A stretch of DNA of 64,000 bases, taken from contig JAHRWB010000017.1 of assembly GCA_019090385.1 (NCBI GenBank), positions 21,805 through 85,804 of the forward strand, given 5' to 3'. Positions 17,711-25,012 of this stretch are shown in pieces. The position numbers and the translations under genes are program-made. The notes below the pieces were generated by a model. That model did no database searches. It saw only the letters and a program-made list of their open reading frames with translations, and had not been told where the DNA came from. Each line of letters opens with the position of its first letter. Position 1 is the first letter of the stretch. The DNA is from Pseudomonadales bacterium. Its GTDB lineage: Bacteria > Pseudomonadota > Gammaproteobacteria > Pseudomonadales > Azotimanducaceae.

Positions 17711-18766
17711 ATGAGAACTTCATCTATCGCCATTAACCTGGCGCTGATGCTTTACTGTGTACCCGCTTTACCGGACACACGGCCTGATTCACACGCACCC
17801 ATCAGTATCATGGGCGATCATTTACACCAGAAGGGCGAGCTTATGCTCTCCTATCGTTTTATGCATATGGACATGCAGGGAAACCGCACTGGAACATCAC
17901 ACATCTCACCTGAGCATATCGCTACTTCGACCACCAACCCCTTCGCCAACCTGCCTATGCAACCACAAACACTGCGAGTGGTTCCAACAAAAATGACCAT
18001 GGACATGCATATGTTCGGTTTGATGTATGCTCCGAGTGACCGGCTCACCGTAATGGCTATGCTCAACTATCTTGAAAAAGAAATGCAGCACCTGACCTTT
18101 ATGGGTAGCTCCGGTAGCACAAGCCTTGGCACCTTTACCACAAAGACCAGCGGTCTCGGAGACAGCAGTTTATCTGCGCTTATAAAACTGAACAAAAGTG
18201 AGCATACGCAATCTCACATCACCGTCGGCATTTCGCTGCCCACGGGTGAAATTAAAGAGACCGATAATATTCTTACCCCAATGAATACTCGGCCCTCACC
18301 GCGCCTGCCCTATCCCATGCAATTAGGTTCAGGAAGTTTTGGCGCGATAGTAGGCACCACTTACTCCGGGAATATCAACCGTTGGGGCTGGGGGGGACAG
18401 TGGCGCAGCGTCTTTCGCCTGAACAAAAATGACGAAGACTACCGCCTGGGAAACGAGCACAGATTAAGTGGCTGGGGTAGCTATCTGATGAACCCCCACA
18501 TCAACCTATCAGGTCGCCTCAGCTATTATAGGCGCGACAATATCCATGGTATTGATAGCCAGATAAGGGCGCCGGTCCAAACGGCTGACCCTGACCGCCA
18601 GGCAAAAAAAGTATTGGAGCTTGGGCTTGGCATGAATTTTCTACTGCCCGGCAATCGCAACCGCCTGGCAGTGGAACTTGGCATACCGCTGTATCGAGAT
18701 CTCGATGGACCACAGCTTGAAACAGATTGGACATTGACTCTGGGATGGCAGTTTACACCGGGATAG
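17711..18766 (+). CDS. Outer-membrane beta-barrel protein (Phenol_MetA_deg-like), possibly metal-linked
   Basis: A 351-residue exported protein starting at ATG 17711 with GGAG at 17701-17704. A signal peptide of about 20 residues ends near LPDTRP. Methionine- and histidine-rich stretches (MGDHLHQKGELMLSYRFMHM, MTMDMHMFGLMYAP) follow. The rest alternates short amphipathic strands, as in outer-membrane barrels of the MetA-pathway transporter-like family. Its Met/His content and the histidine-rich neighbour suggest copper or another soft metal, but this is inference. A hairpin follows at 18833. Confidence 0.72.
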   Translation: MRTSSIAINLALMLYCVPALPDTRPDSHAPISIMGDHLHQKGELMLSYRFMHMDMQGNRTGTSHISPEHIATSTTNPFANLPMQPQTLRVVPTKMTMDMHMFGLMYAPSDRLTVMAMLNYLEKEMQHLTFMGSSGSTSLGTFTTKTSGLGDSSLSALIKLNKSEHTQSHITVGISLPTGEIKETDNILTPMNTRPSPRLPYPMQLGSGSFGAIVGTTYSGNINRWGWGGQWRSVFRLNKNDEDYRLGNEHRLSGWGSYLMNPHINLSGRLSYYRRDNIHGIDSQIRAPVQTADPDRQAKKVLELGLGMNFLLPGNRNRLAVELGIPLYRDLDGPQLETDWTLTLGWQFTPG

Positions 18767-18832
18767 TGCGAGGCAGACCAGATCCTGCCATTTAGTAAAC
18801 TATGAGGATGCTGGTCACTTTAGACTGATGGA

Positions 18833-18874
18833 TCTTTTCTGCCTTTTGCATCAAGAAAATTAAGGCAGAAAAGA
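18833..18874. terminator. Long inverted repeat in a convergent gap
   Basis: TCTTTTCTGCCTT (18833-18845) and AAGGCAGAAAAGA (18862-18874) form a perfect 13-bp stem with a 16-base loop. It sits between the barrel-protein stop and the convergent LLM gene. The stem is AT-rich and no strong T-run follows, so termination activity is plausible but not certain. Confidence 0.5.
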
Positions 18875-18938
18875 CCACTAATTTCCAAATCTTCGGCTTA
18901 TGTGATCATATAAAAATGACCAATTAGCTAAAATCAAT

Positions 18939-19976
18939 TTACAGTATTTCCTCAGCTAACAGATCCAGCACTTCTTTATTACCACCAGCCACCAACATTG
19001 CCGATACGTGACCTTGGCTTCCCGCCTGTTTCCAGCGTTGGAGGCGCTCACGAATTCGCCCTGCCGGGCCGACCAAATGACATGCATCGATAAGCTCGTC
19101 GGGAACCGCCGCCATAGCCTGGTCTTTTTTCCCAGCCAGATACAAATCCTGAATTTTCACAGCTGCATCGCCAAATCCAAGCCGTGTGGCGTAATCCGTA
19201 TAGAAATTTTTACCTCGCGCACCCATACCACCAATGTACAGTGCCATGTTGCCTCGAATGGGCTTCATACACTCCTGCACATTGTCACCCATTACCACGG
19301 TTACGAAAGGGGTAATCTGAAAATTCATTAATGATTTATCACCCACAGCGGCAAAACCCTTTTCTATGGGTTCTTGAAACACAGAATACTGCTCAGGATC
19401 CATCCATACCGGAAAAAAACCATCTGCCACTTCTGCTGCAGCCTGCACACCCCTCGGTGTAATCGTTGCAGCATAGACAGGAATAGGTGTATCACAGTGC
19501 AAAATGCTCTTTAGCGGTTTTCCCAAACCCGTCGAACCCGGGCCCATATATGGCAGCTGATACTGATCACCATCAAAGGTGGTTGGCGCTTCCCTCGCGA
19601 AAATCTGCTTCATAATTGCAATATACTCACGCAGACGAGTCACTGGCTTGCCATATGGAACCCCATGCCAGCCTTCAACTACCTGGGGTCCTGATGCGCC
19701 TAAACCGGCAATAAAGCGATTGCCTGATAAATGTGCCAGACTCATTGAAGTCATTGCAGCCATAGCCGGGCTTCGAGCAGGCATCTGCATAATTGCCGTG
19801 CCTACTTTTATCTTACTGGTATTGGCAAGAATCCATGTTGCCGGTGTAATGGCATCAGAACCGTAGGCTTCTGCAGTCCATACAGAGTCATATCCCAGCT
19901 TTTCTGCATAGAGTATTTGATCCATTGGCAATACCAGTTTGGAACCTGAATAACCCGCAACAATACCTAATTTCAT
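18939..19976 (-). CDS. LLM-class F420-type oxidoreductase
   Basis: A 345-residue LLM-fold oxidoreductase, second in the window. The N-terminal MKLGIVAGYSG, the strand IKVGTAIMQMPARSPAMAA and the GLGASGPQVVEGWHG motif match F420-binding family members closely related to mycobacterial F420-LLM enzymes. It differs clearly from the 15036-16046 protein, so the two are paralogues and not recent duplicates. It stands alone on the minus strand. Substrate unknown; the family reduces double bonds or oxidises alcohols. Confidence 0.86.
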   Translation of the reverse strand: MKLGIVAGYSGSKLVLPMDQILYAEKLGYDSVWTAEAYGSDAITPATWILANTSKIKVGTAIMQMPARSPAMAAMTSMSLAHLSGNRFIAGLGASGPQVVEGWHGVPYGKPVTRLREYIAIMKQIFAREAPTTFDGDQYQLPYMGPGSTGLGKPLKSILHCDTPIPVYAATITPRGVQAAAEVADGFFPVWMDPEQYSVFQEPIEKGFAAVGDKSLMNFQITPFVTVVMGDNVQECMKPIRGNMALYIGGMGARGKNFYTDYATRLGFGDAAVKIQDLYLAGKKDQAMAAVPDELIDACHLVGPAGRIRERLQRWKQAGSQGHVSAMLVAGGNKEVLDLLAEEIL

Positions 19977-20020
19977 CTATTTCTCCGCATTATGAACCAC
20001 GCTAGTTTTCACAAACCTTA

Positions 20021-20105
20021 TCAAGGCTGTCCATAAGCAGCTCAGGGCTGTGTCTACAAAAGCAGCTCAAGGCTGTCTACAAAAGCAGCTCAAGGCTGTC
20101 TAATC
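20021..20105 (-). repeat. Tandem 23-bp repeat over the stop codon of the glutaredoxin-like gene
   Basis: Read on the minus strand, about three and a half units of 21-25 bases share ACAGCCTTGAGC (variant ACAGCCCTGAGC) and a following TGCTTTTGT. Plus-strand unit starts are 20021, 20042, 20067 and 20090. The stop codon TGA of the glutaredoxin-like gene is inside the first unit, and each copy repeats the Gln-Pro-stop coding. The same repeat is found at 56296-56375. Confidence 0.85.
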
Positions 20106-20371
20106 AATTGTTTAAGATATTCGAGGATGTCCAGAGATTCATATAACCACTCAAATGAGCCATCGCTCTGTTCAATACGTAAACAGGGAACCATCGCCTT
20201 GCCACCGCCAGAGAGCAATTCACTTCGGGCATCTGCTTCTAACATGGTGTCCCGCTCCGGCAGCTGAATACCGTGTTTTTTAAGAAAACTCGTCACTCGA
20301 GCGCAATACCCGCAAATCGGACTTTTGTACAGTACTAAAGAGTTAACTTCAGATTGATTGTTTTGATTCAT
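20090..20371 (-). CDS. Glutaredoxin / GST-N-like thiol protein
   Basis: A 93-residue thioredoxin-fold protein. The active site CGYC (Cys20, Cys23) follows the first strand LVLYKSPI, and the cis-proline appears in KAMVPCLRI. A last helix YESLDILEYLKQL resembles the end of the glutathione S-transferase N-terminal domain. It probably reduces disulfides or glutathione-mixed disulfides in the cytoplasm. The C-terminal residues (RQP) and stop are coded by the first unit of a 23-bp tandem repeat, so the original C-terminus may have been altered. It is divergent from the dsbA-like gene. Confidence 0.8.
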   Translation of the reverse strand: MNQNNQSEVNSLVLYKSPICGYCARVTSFLKKHGIQLPERDTMLEADARSELLSGGGKAMVPCLRIEQSDGSFEWLYESLDILEYLKQLIRQP

Positions 20372-20441
20372 AAGTGCCTGGCGATTTTTAATATAAACTT
20401 GGTTAACCTTAGCCCACAGTGTAATGCAGAGAGCCTCTTAA

Positions 20442-21203
20442 GTGACAAATAAATACTCGAAAGCGAACAAAAACAGCAAAAAAATGCAGCACATACGCTA
20501 CTTTACCATAGGATGTATTGGCCTGCTCCTGCTGGCCGTCATTGCTTTTGGATTACTCTATTCAGATTCAACAAGTACTGAAGGCTGGGTGGAAGGAGTA
20601 GACTACAGCGTCGTTGAACCGGCAACGCGCTACAGATCCGGTAGCCCAATCCAGGTTACTGAATATTTTTCCTATGCCTGCGTCCACTGCAGTAATTTTG
20701 ACCCGAATATTGAAATCTGGAGTGACAAACTCCCCACCGACGTCGAATTTACCCGTTCTCCGGTAGTTTTCTCGCCTGCATGGGCACTACTCAGCCGTAC
20801 GTACCTGACTCTAGAACACCTGGATATTCTTGAAAAAAATCATTCCAGAATATTTGCTGCTATCCACGATCAGGGGCAACAATTTTTATCCATAGAAATG
20901 CTTGCCGACTTCGTAGATGGACATGGGGCAAGTAAAATTGAGTTTCTCGCCGCTTCTAATTCACCAGCGGTACAGCGCCGCTTTGAAAAAACCCGTAAAC
21001 GTGCACGAGACATAAAAATCACTGGCGTACCTACACTGGTTGTTGCTGACAAATATATTATTCCCAGCTCTCTGGATCGAAAAGGAATGCTGGAGGCAGC
21101 AGATTATCTGCTGGACAAAGAGCGTACCGCTCGCATGGAGAAACAAAATAACGCTGGGCTGAACCAAAAAGCCCTACCAGGCGCCAATGACAAAGCGGAA
21201 TAA
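20442..21203 (+). CDS. Membrane-anchored DsbA/thioredoxin-like protein
   Basis: A 253-residue protein from GTG 20442. A basic N-terminus and one transmembrane helix (about residues 20-40) place the rest in the periplasm. The thioredoxin-fold domain has the CVHC redox site (Cys80, Cys83), an inserted helical region, and the cis-proline GVPTL near residue 196. CxHC with this arrangement is typical of DsbA-type oxidases. The C-terminus is charged and low in complexity. It overlaps the mrcB start by 17 bases, so the genes are translationally linked. Confidence 0.85.
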   Translation: MTNKYSKANKNSKKMQHIRYFTIGCIGLLLLAVIAFGLLYSDSTSTEGWVEGVDYSVVEPATRYRSGSPIQVTEYFSYACVHCSNFDPNIEIWSDKLPTDVEFTRSPVVFSPAWALLSRTYLTLEHLDILEKNHSRIFAAIHDQGQQFLSIEMLADFVDGHGASKIEFLAASNSPAVQRRFEKTRKRARDIKITGVPTLVVADKYIIPSSLDRKGMLEAADYLLDKERTARMEKQNNAGLNQKALPGANDKAE

Positions 21204-23568
21204 AGCTGGGGCCACAAACACAAAGGCAGGAGTCAAAAAAAGGACTAAACCCAAGCAAAAAACCCAAGCAACAAAGACGCAGAGAGGCACGTTCTCAAAG
21301 TTCATTTTTAGATTTACAGTGTTGTGTTTCGCCTTTATTTTTGCCATTTTTTCTGGCTACCTGATTTACCTGGACGATCAGATTACGGGAACGTTTAAGG
21401 GCCGACTCTGGTCCATACCTGCCCGAGTCTATGCCCAGCCATTGGAACTGTATGCTGGTGCTCAAATACAGGCAGATGAACTGGCCCTGGAGCTGGGCAG
21501 ATTGGGTTACCTGCGAGGCGTACCCACACACCCGGGCTCATACTCCAGGGCATTTACGGCAGAAGGTCAAAAATTTGATATCCATTTGCGGGCCTTTCAA
21601 TTTGCAGACGGCTATAGAGAGGCTATCAATATATCCCTCTTGATAAGCAGTGCGCAGATCAAGTCATTGCATGCTGCTGCTAATAATACTAATACTGCAC
21701 TGATTCGACTCGAGGCGCCCGTCATAGGCAGTATTTTTCCTTCCCATGGGGAAGATCGAATTATCCTTGCTCCAGCAGACGTACCGGAATTATTGACGCA
21801 AAGCTTAATCGCCGTGGAAGATCATAATTTTTTAACCCATAAGGGATTTGACCCTGTGGGTATTCTACGCGCAGCCTGGGTTAACTTGCGTGCCGGAGAA
21901 ATAAAACAAGGCGGCAGCACGCTTACACAACAACTGGTTAAAAGCTATTTTTTGAACAACCAGCGTACATTAAGCAGAAAACTGAAAGAACTTCTGATGG
22001 CCATCATACTGGACGCCCGATTTACTAAAGAAGCATTGCTGAATGCCTATATAAATGAAATTTATATAGGCCAGGATGGATCCAGAGCAGTGCATGGTTT
22101 CGGGCTGGGTGCACAGTACTACTTCAACAAACCCGTTAGTGAACTTGCAGCCCATGAGGTTGCACTGCTTATCACAATTATCAGAGGCCCCTCATACTAT
22201 AATCCCCGTCGCAATCCTTCACGCGCTCTGGAACGTAGAAACCGGGTCCTGGGGCAAATGCTTGAAGCAGGCATAATCGCTCCAGCCGTTCACAATCAGA
22301 GCGTGAGAAAAGCACTTAACAAAACCTCAATTGCAAGAAAAGGCGGCGGATATTATCCAGCATTCATGGACTTGGTTCGGCAGAAGCTCTCATTGGAATA
22401 CGACCTGAAAACATTGAGTTCCCACGGCTACAAAATTTTTACAACGCTTGATCCCCGTGTTCAAGAAGCCGCCCAGCAAGCAGTTGAAAAAACCCTGTCT
22501 GCTCTGGAGCAACGACGTCAGCTACCACCCGGCGAGCTACAAGCAGCGCTTGTTGTGAGCAATACCCAGACCGGTGAGTTACAGGCCGTAGTAGGCGGAC
22601 GTGAAGCAGGCTTTCAAGGTTTCAATCGCGCAATAAATGCAAGCCGACCTATTGGCTCCCTAATCAAACCTGTGGTCTACCTCACTGCCCTCGAAACACA
22701 GAATTTCAATTTACTAAGCCCCCTGAACGATGCTCCTTTGCCAAAATTACCAGACCAGGCAAAACACTGGTCTCCACAAAACTTCGATGGCCGGGTGAAT
22801 GGACAGGTACCGCTGGTTCGGGCAATGGCTGATTCACTCAACCTGGCTACAGCCCATCTGGGGCTAAAATTGGGAGTGCAAGAGGTCGGCAGCAGATTTG
22901 CACAACTGACACAACAAAAAACAAAAAAACGCTATCCCTCTTTTATGCTGGGTGCTGTAGAAATGTCACCTATGCAGGTAAGTGAGTTATACAGTGTCTT
23001 TGCTTCGGGCGGCTTCCATTCTCCTCTCAGGACTGTTACGGAAGTAATTGATGAGACAGGCAAGCCCCTCAAACGTTATGCGCTAAAGATCCAGCAATTA
23101 GTGGCAGCGGACAATATAATTCAATTGAATACTCTGTTAAAAATAGTAATGACCCATGGAACCGGTAAATCTTCAAAGTTTCGAAATGCCGGGATCGCGG
23201 GAAAAACCGGTACTTCCGATCAGAGCAGAGATAGTTGGTTTGTTAGCTTTGATGACAAACGCCTGAGTACGGTATGGATAGGCTATGATGACAACCGCGC
23301 ATCAAAACTCACCGGCTCCAGCGGAGCCTTAAAGGTGTGGGATGCCTTTGCTACAAAGGTAAAAGTTTCATCTCTCGGTATACCTGCCTCTTTTTCTTTA
23401 GAGACAGTCACCGTAGACTACCAATCTGGCTTACGGGCAGAACAGAGCTGCTCCGACCAAATTATTATTGTTCCGGTACCAAAAGGTACCTATATTTATC
23501 CACATCCAGGCTGTACAAAAACACTGCAGGACCTGAGCAATAGAGTAAAACAGTGGTTTCAAAAATAG
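21187..23568 (+). CDS. mrcB: Penicillin-binding protein 1B (bifunctional class A)
   Basis: A 793-residue class A PBP that polymerises glycan and cross-links peptides. A basic cytoplasmic tail and one transmembrane helix (about residues 40-62) are followed by a UB2H-like region. The glycosyltransferase motifs are EDHNFLTHKGFD, QGGSTLTQQLVK and RKLKE. The transpeptidase has SLIK (Ser491, Lys494), the SLN motif in ADSLNLAT, and KTGTS. All catalytic motifs are intact. The overall plan matches PBP1b, not PBP1a. It overlaps the dsbA-like gene upstream and the lipoprotein gene downstream. Confidence 0.94.
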   Translation: MTKRNKAGATNTKAGVKKRTKPKQKTQATKTQRGTFSKFIFRFTVLCFAFIFAIFSGYLIYLDDQITGTFKGRLWSIPARVYAQPLELYAGAQIQADELALELGRLGYLRGVPTHPGSYSRAFTAEGQKFDIHLRAFQFADGYREAINISLLISSAQIKSLHAAANNTNTALIRLEAPVIGSIFPSHGEDRIILAPADVPELLTQSLIAVEDHNFLTHKGFDPVGILRAAWVNLRAGEIKQGGSTLTQQLVKSYFLNNQRTLSRKLKELLMAIILDARFTKEALLNAYINEIYIGQDGSRAVHGFGLGAQYYFNKPVSELAAHEVALLITIIRGPSYYNPRRNPSRALERRNRVLGQMLEAGIIAPAVHNQSVRKALNKTSIARKGGGYYPAFMDLVRQKLSLEYDLKTLSSHGYKIFTTLDPRVQEAAQQAVEKTLSALEQRRQLPPGELQAALVVSNTQTGELQAVVGGREAGFQGFNRAINASRPIGSLIKPVVYLTALETQNFNLLSPLNDAPLPKLPDQAKHWSPQNFDGRVNGQVPLVRAMADSLNLATAHLGLKLGVQEVGSRFAQLTQQKTKKRYPSFMLGAVEMSPMQVSELYSVFASGGFHSPLRTVTEVIDETGKPLKRYALKIQQLVAADNIIQLNTLLKIVMTHGTGKSSKFRNAGIAGKTGTSDQSRDSWFVSFDDKRLSTVWIGYDDNRASKLTGSSGALKVWDAFATKVKVSSLGIPASFSLETVTVDYQSGLRAEQSCSDQIIIVPVPKGTYIYPHPGCTKTLQDLSNRVKQWFQK

Positions 23569-24095
23569 TATCAACTAGCATAAATACAACGGGCACACTG
23601 GCTCGTGGTTCCGTCCAGTCCCTAATACTTATTATAGTGCTCGGTGGCTGCACATCCTCGATGCTACGCGAGCAAGCACCTGTCTCTTCCCTACCAACAC
23701 CTACAATATCTACAATGCCCGTACCAGAACAGCCGGGGCAAGCAACCCAGAAAAGTGAAACCACCAACCCTGCGGTACTGTCATTGCAAAATGCCAGTGC
23801 CAGCGCTCGAGCATCTGACAATCTACCCCAGGCCATTGCTTATATTGAACGCGCCTTGAGAATCGATGCACAACGTATGGGTTTATGGTTGGAACTGGCC
23901 CAGTTACATTTGGAATCCCTGAATTTTAGCAATGCAGAACAGGTTGCTAGAAAGGCACTGACCTTCAAACAGGAAAGCTCGGAACAGATAAGTATTGCCT
24001 GGCTGATCATTGCCACTTGCCTTGAGGCTTCCGGCGACTCAGCACAAGCACAAGATATCCGCGACTACGTTGTTACACTTTCAGCAGGTGTGTAA
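23553..24095 (+). CDS. TPR-containing lipoprotein downstream of mrcB
   Basis: A 180-residue lipoprotein from GTG 23553, overlapping mrcB by 16 bases. The signal peptide ends in a lipobox IVLGGC with the acylated cysteine at position 33. A Ser/Pro/Thr-rich linker follows to about residue 70, then a tetratricopeptide-like region (AIAYIERALRIDAQRMGLWLE and NAEQVARKAL). The arrangement recalls LpoB-type outer-membrane activators of PBP1b, but the sequence is a TPR protein and the link is contextual. Confidence 0.75.
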   Translation: MVSKIVSTSINTTGTLARGSVQSLILIIVLGGCTSSMLREQAPVSSLPTPTISTMPVPEQPGQATQKSETTNPAVLSLQNASASARASDNLPQAIAYIERALRIDAQRMGLWLELAQLHLESLNFSNAEQVARKALTFKQESSEQISIAWLIIATCLEASGDSAQAQDIRDYVVTLSAGV

Positions 24096-24109
24096 TTCTC
24101 GAAAAACTA

Positions 24110-24715
24110 TCATGCTGGGATAAATATGGGTTCCAGTTCCTGAAGCGATATCATGGCGTACAGACGTGTATCTCGCATAGCTTCGCCACTGGCATCCAGT
24201 GAATCCTGGCGTAACAAGGCTTCCAGTTTATATCCCAATTTTTCGGGAACCCGGGAACTACGCTCATTGCGACTATCTACCCTTATTTCTATTCGATTTG
24301 CAGCGGCGGACTCAAAGGCAAAACGCGTAATACGCCCTACGGCTTCAGTGATAAAACCCGTACCAGCAAGTGAACTTCGACACCAATAACCAATTTCCAT
24401 CCTTCGCACATTCCAATCAATACGCGTTAAACCACTGGCACCAACGAAATAACCATCTTTTTTTCGAAATATCAACAAGGGTAAATCCGCTCTACTCTGG
24501 TAGTTAATACAGGCTTCTTTAGTAAAGCTGTCTGATTCAGTCAAACTGGGAATACTTTGACACCAAGGCATCCAGGGTTTCAGTTCCTTATATGATTCGA
24601 CTATTGCGGTGTTAATAGCCGATGCATCGCCAGGCTTTGGCGCACGAATTATCAGGCGCTCACTCTCAAACTGATCAGGCAGTCTCTGCAGCAATTCTTG
24701 TAGCACATCGTCCAT
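24110..24715 (-). CDS. GNAT N-acetyltransferase, RimJ/RimL type
   Basis: A 201-residue GNAT-fold protein starting at ATG 24715; a TTG at 24745 is possible and neither has an ideal ribosome site. The N-terminal SERLIIRAPKPGDASAI, the central FVGASGLTRIDW strand, and the acetyl-CoA loop CRSSLAGTGFITEAV followed by RIEIRVDSRNERSSRVPEKLG are typical of RimJ/RimL-type acetyltransferases. The target could be a ribosomal protein N-terminus or a small molecule. It is convergent with the lipoprotein gene, 14 bases away. Confidence 0.85.
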   Translation of the reverse strand: MDDVLQELLQRLPDQFESERLIIRAPKPGDASAINTAIVESYKELKPWMPWCQSIPSLTESDSFTKEACINYQSRADLPLLIFRKKDGYFVGASGLTRIDWNVRRMEIGYWCRSSLAGTGFITEAVGRITRFAFESAAANRIEIRVDSRNERSSRVPEKLGYKLEALLRQDSLDASGEAMRDTRLYAMISLQELEPIFIPA

Positions 24716-24850
24716 ACTCCACAGTTTATCAAATATTCCCCGCAATTATGACCGACAATGCAAGCCAGATCCGTTAATACTCTTGTTCTATTTACTAAAA
24801 GCCCGCCTTGCAATACACAGCAGTTGCCGTAATATTTCGTTCTGCACATT

Positions 24851-24945
24851 TTATTTCCTGAGGGGCGGTCCCTTGGCTTATGCCATCGACCTGAGAAGCA
24901 CCCTTTGAACCTGATCCGGATAGTACCGGCGGAGGGATAGGATTC
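24851..24945 (+). promoter_or_regulatory. TPP riboswitch (THI element)
   Basis: The conserved thi-box pieces occur in order: GAGGGGCGGTCCCTTGG, then CTGAGAA, then ACCCTTTGAACCTGATC, then GGATAGTACCGGCGGAGGGA. These correspond to the P1-P5 helices that bind thiamine pyrophosphate. The element ends about 70 bases before the receptor start at 25013, with its ribosome site GAGG in the expression platform region. It should repress the receptor when thiamine is plentiful, probably by hiding the ribosome site or ending transcription. Confidence 0.93.
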
Positions 24946-25012
24946 AGTTTCTAGCTACCCCACTCCTTATCCGGGTCTCTTTAACCAGATGTATGTTAAT
25001 GAGGCTCATAAC

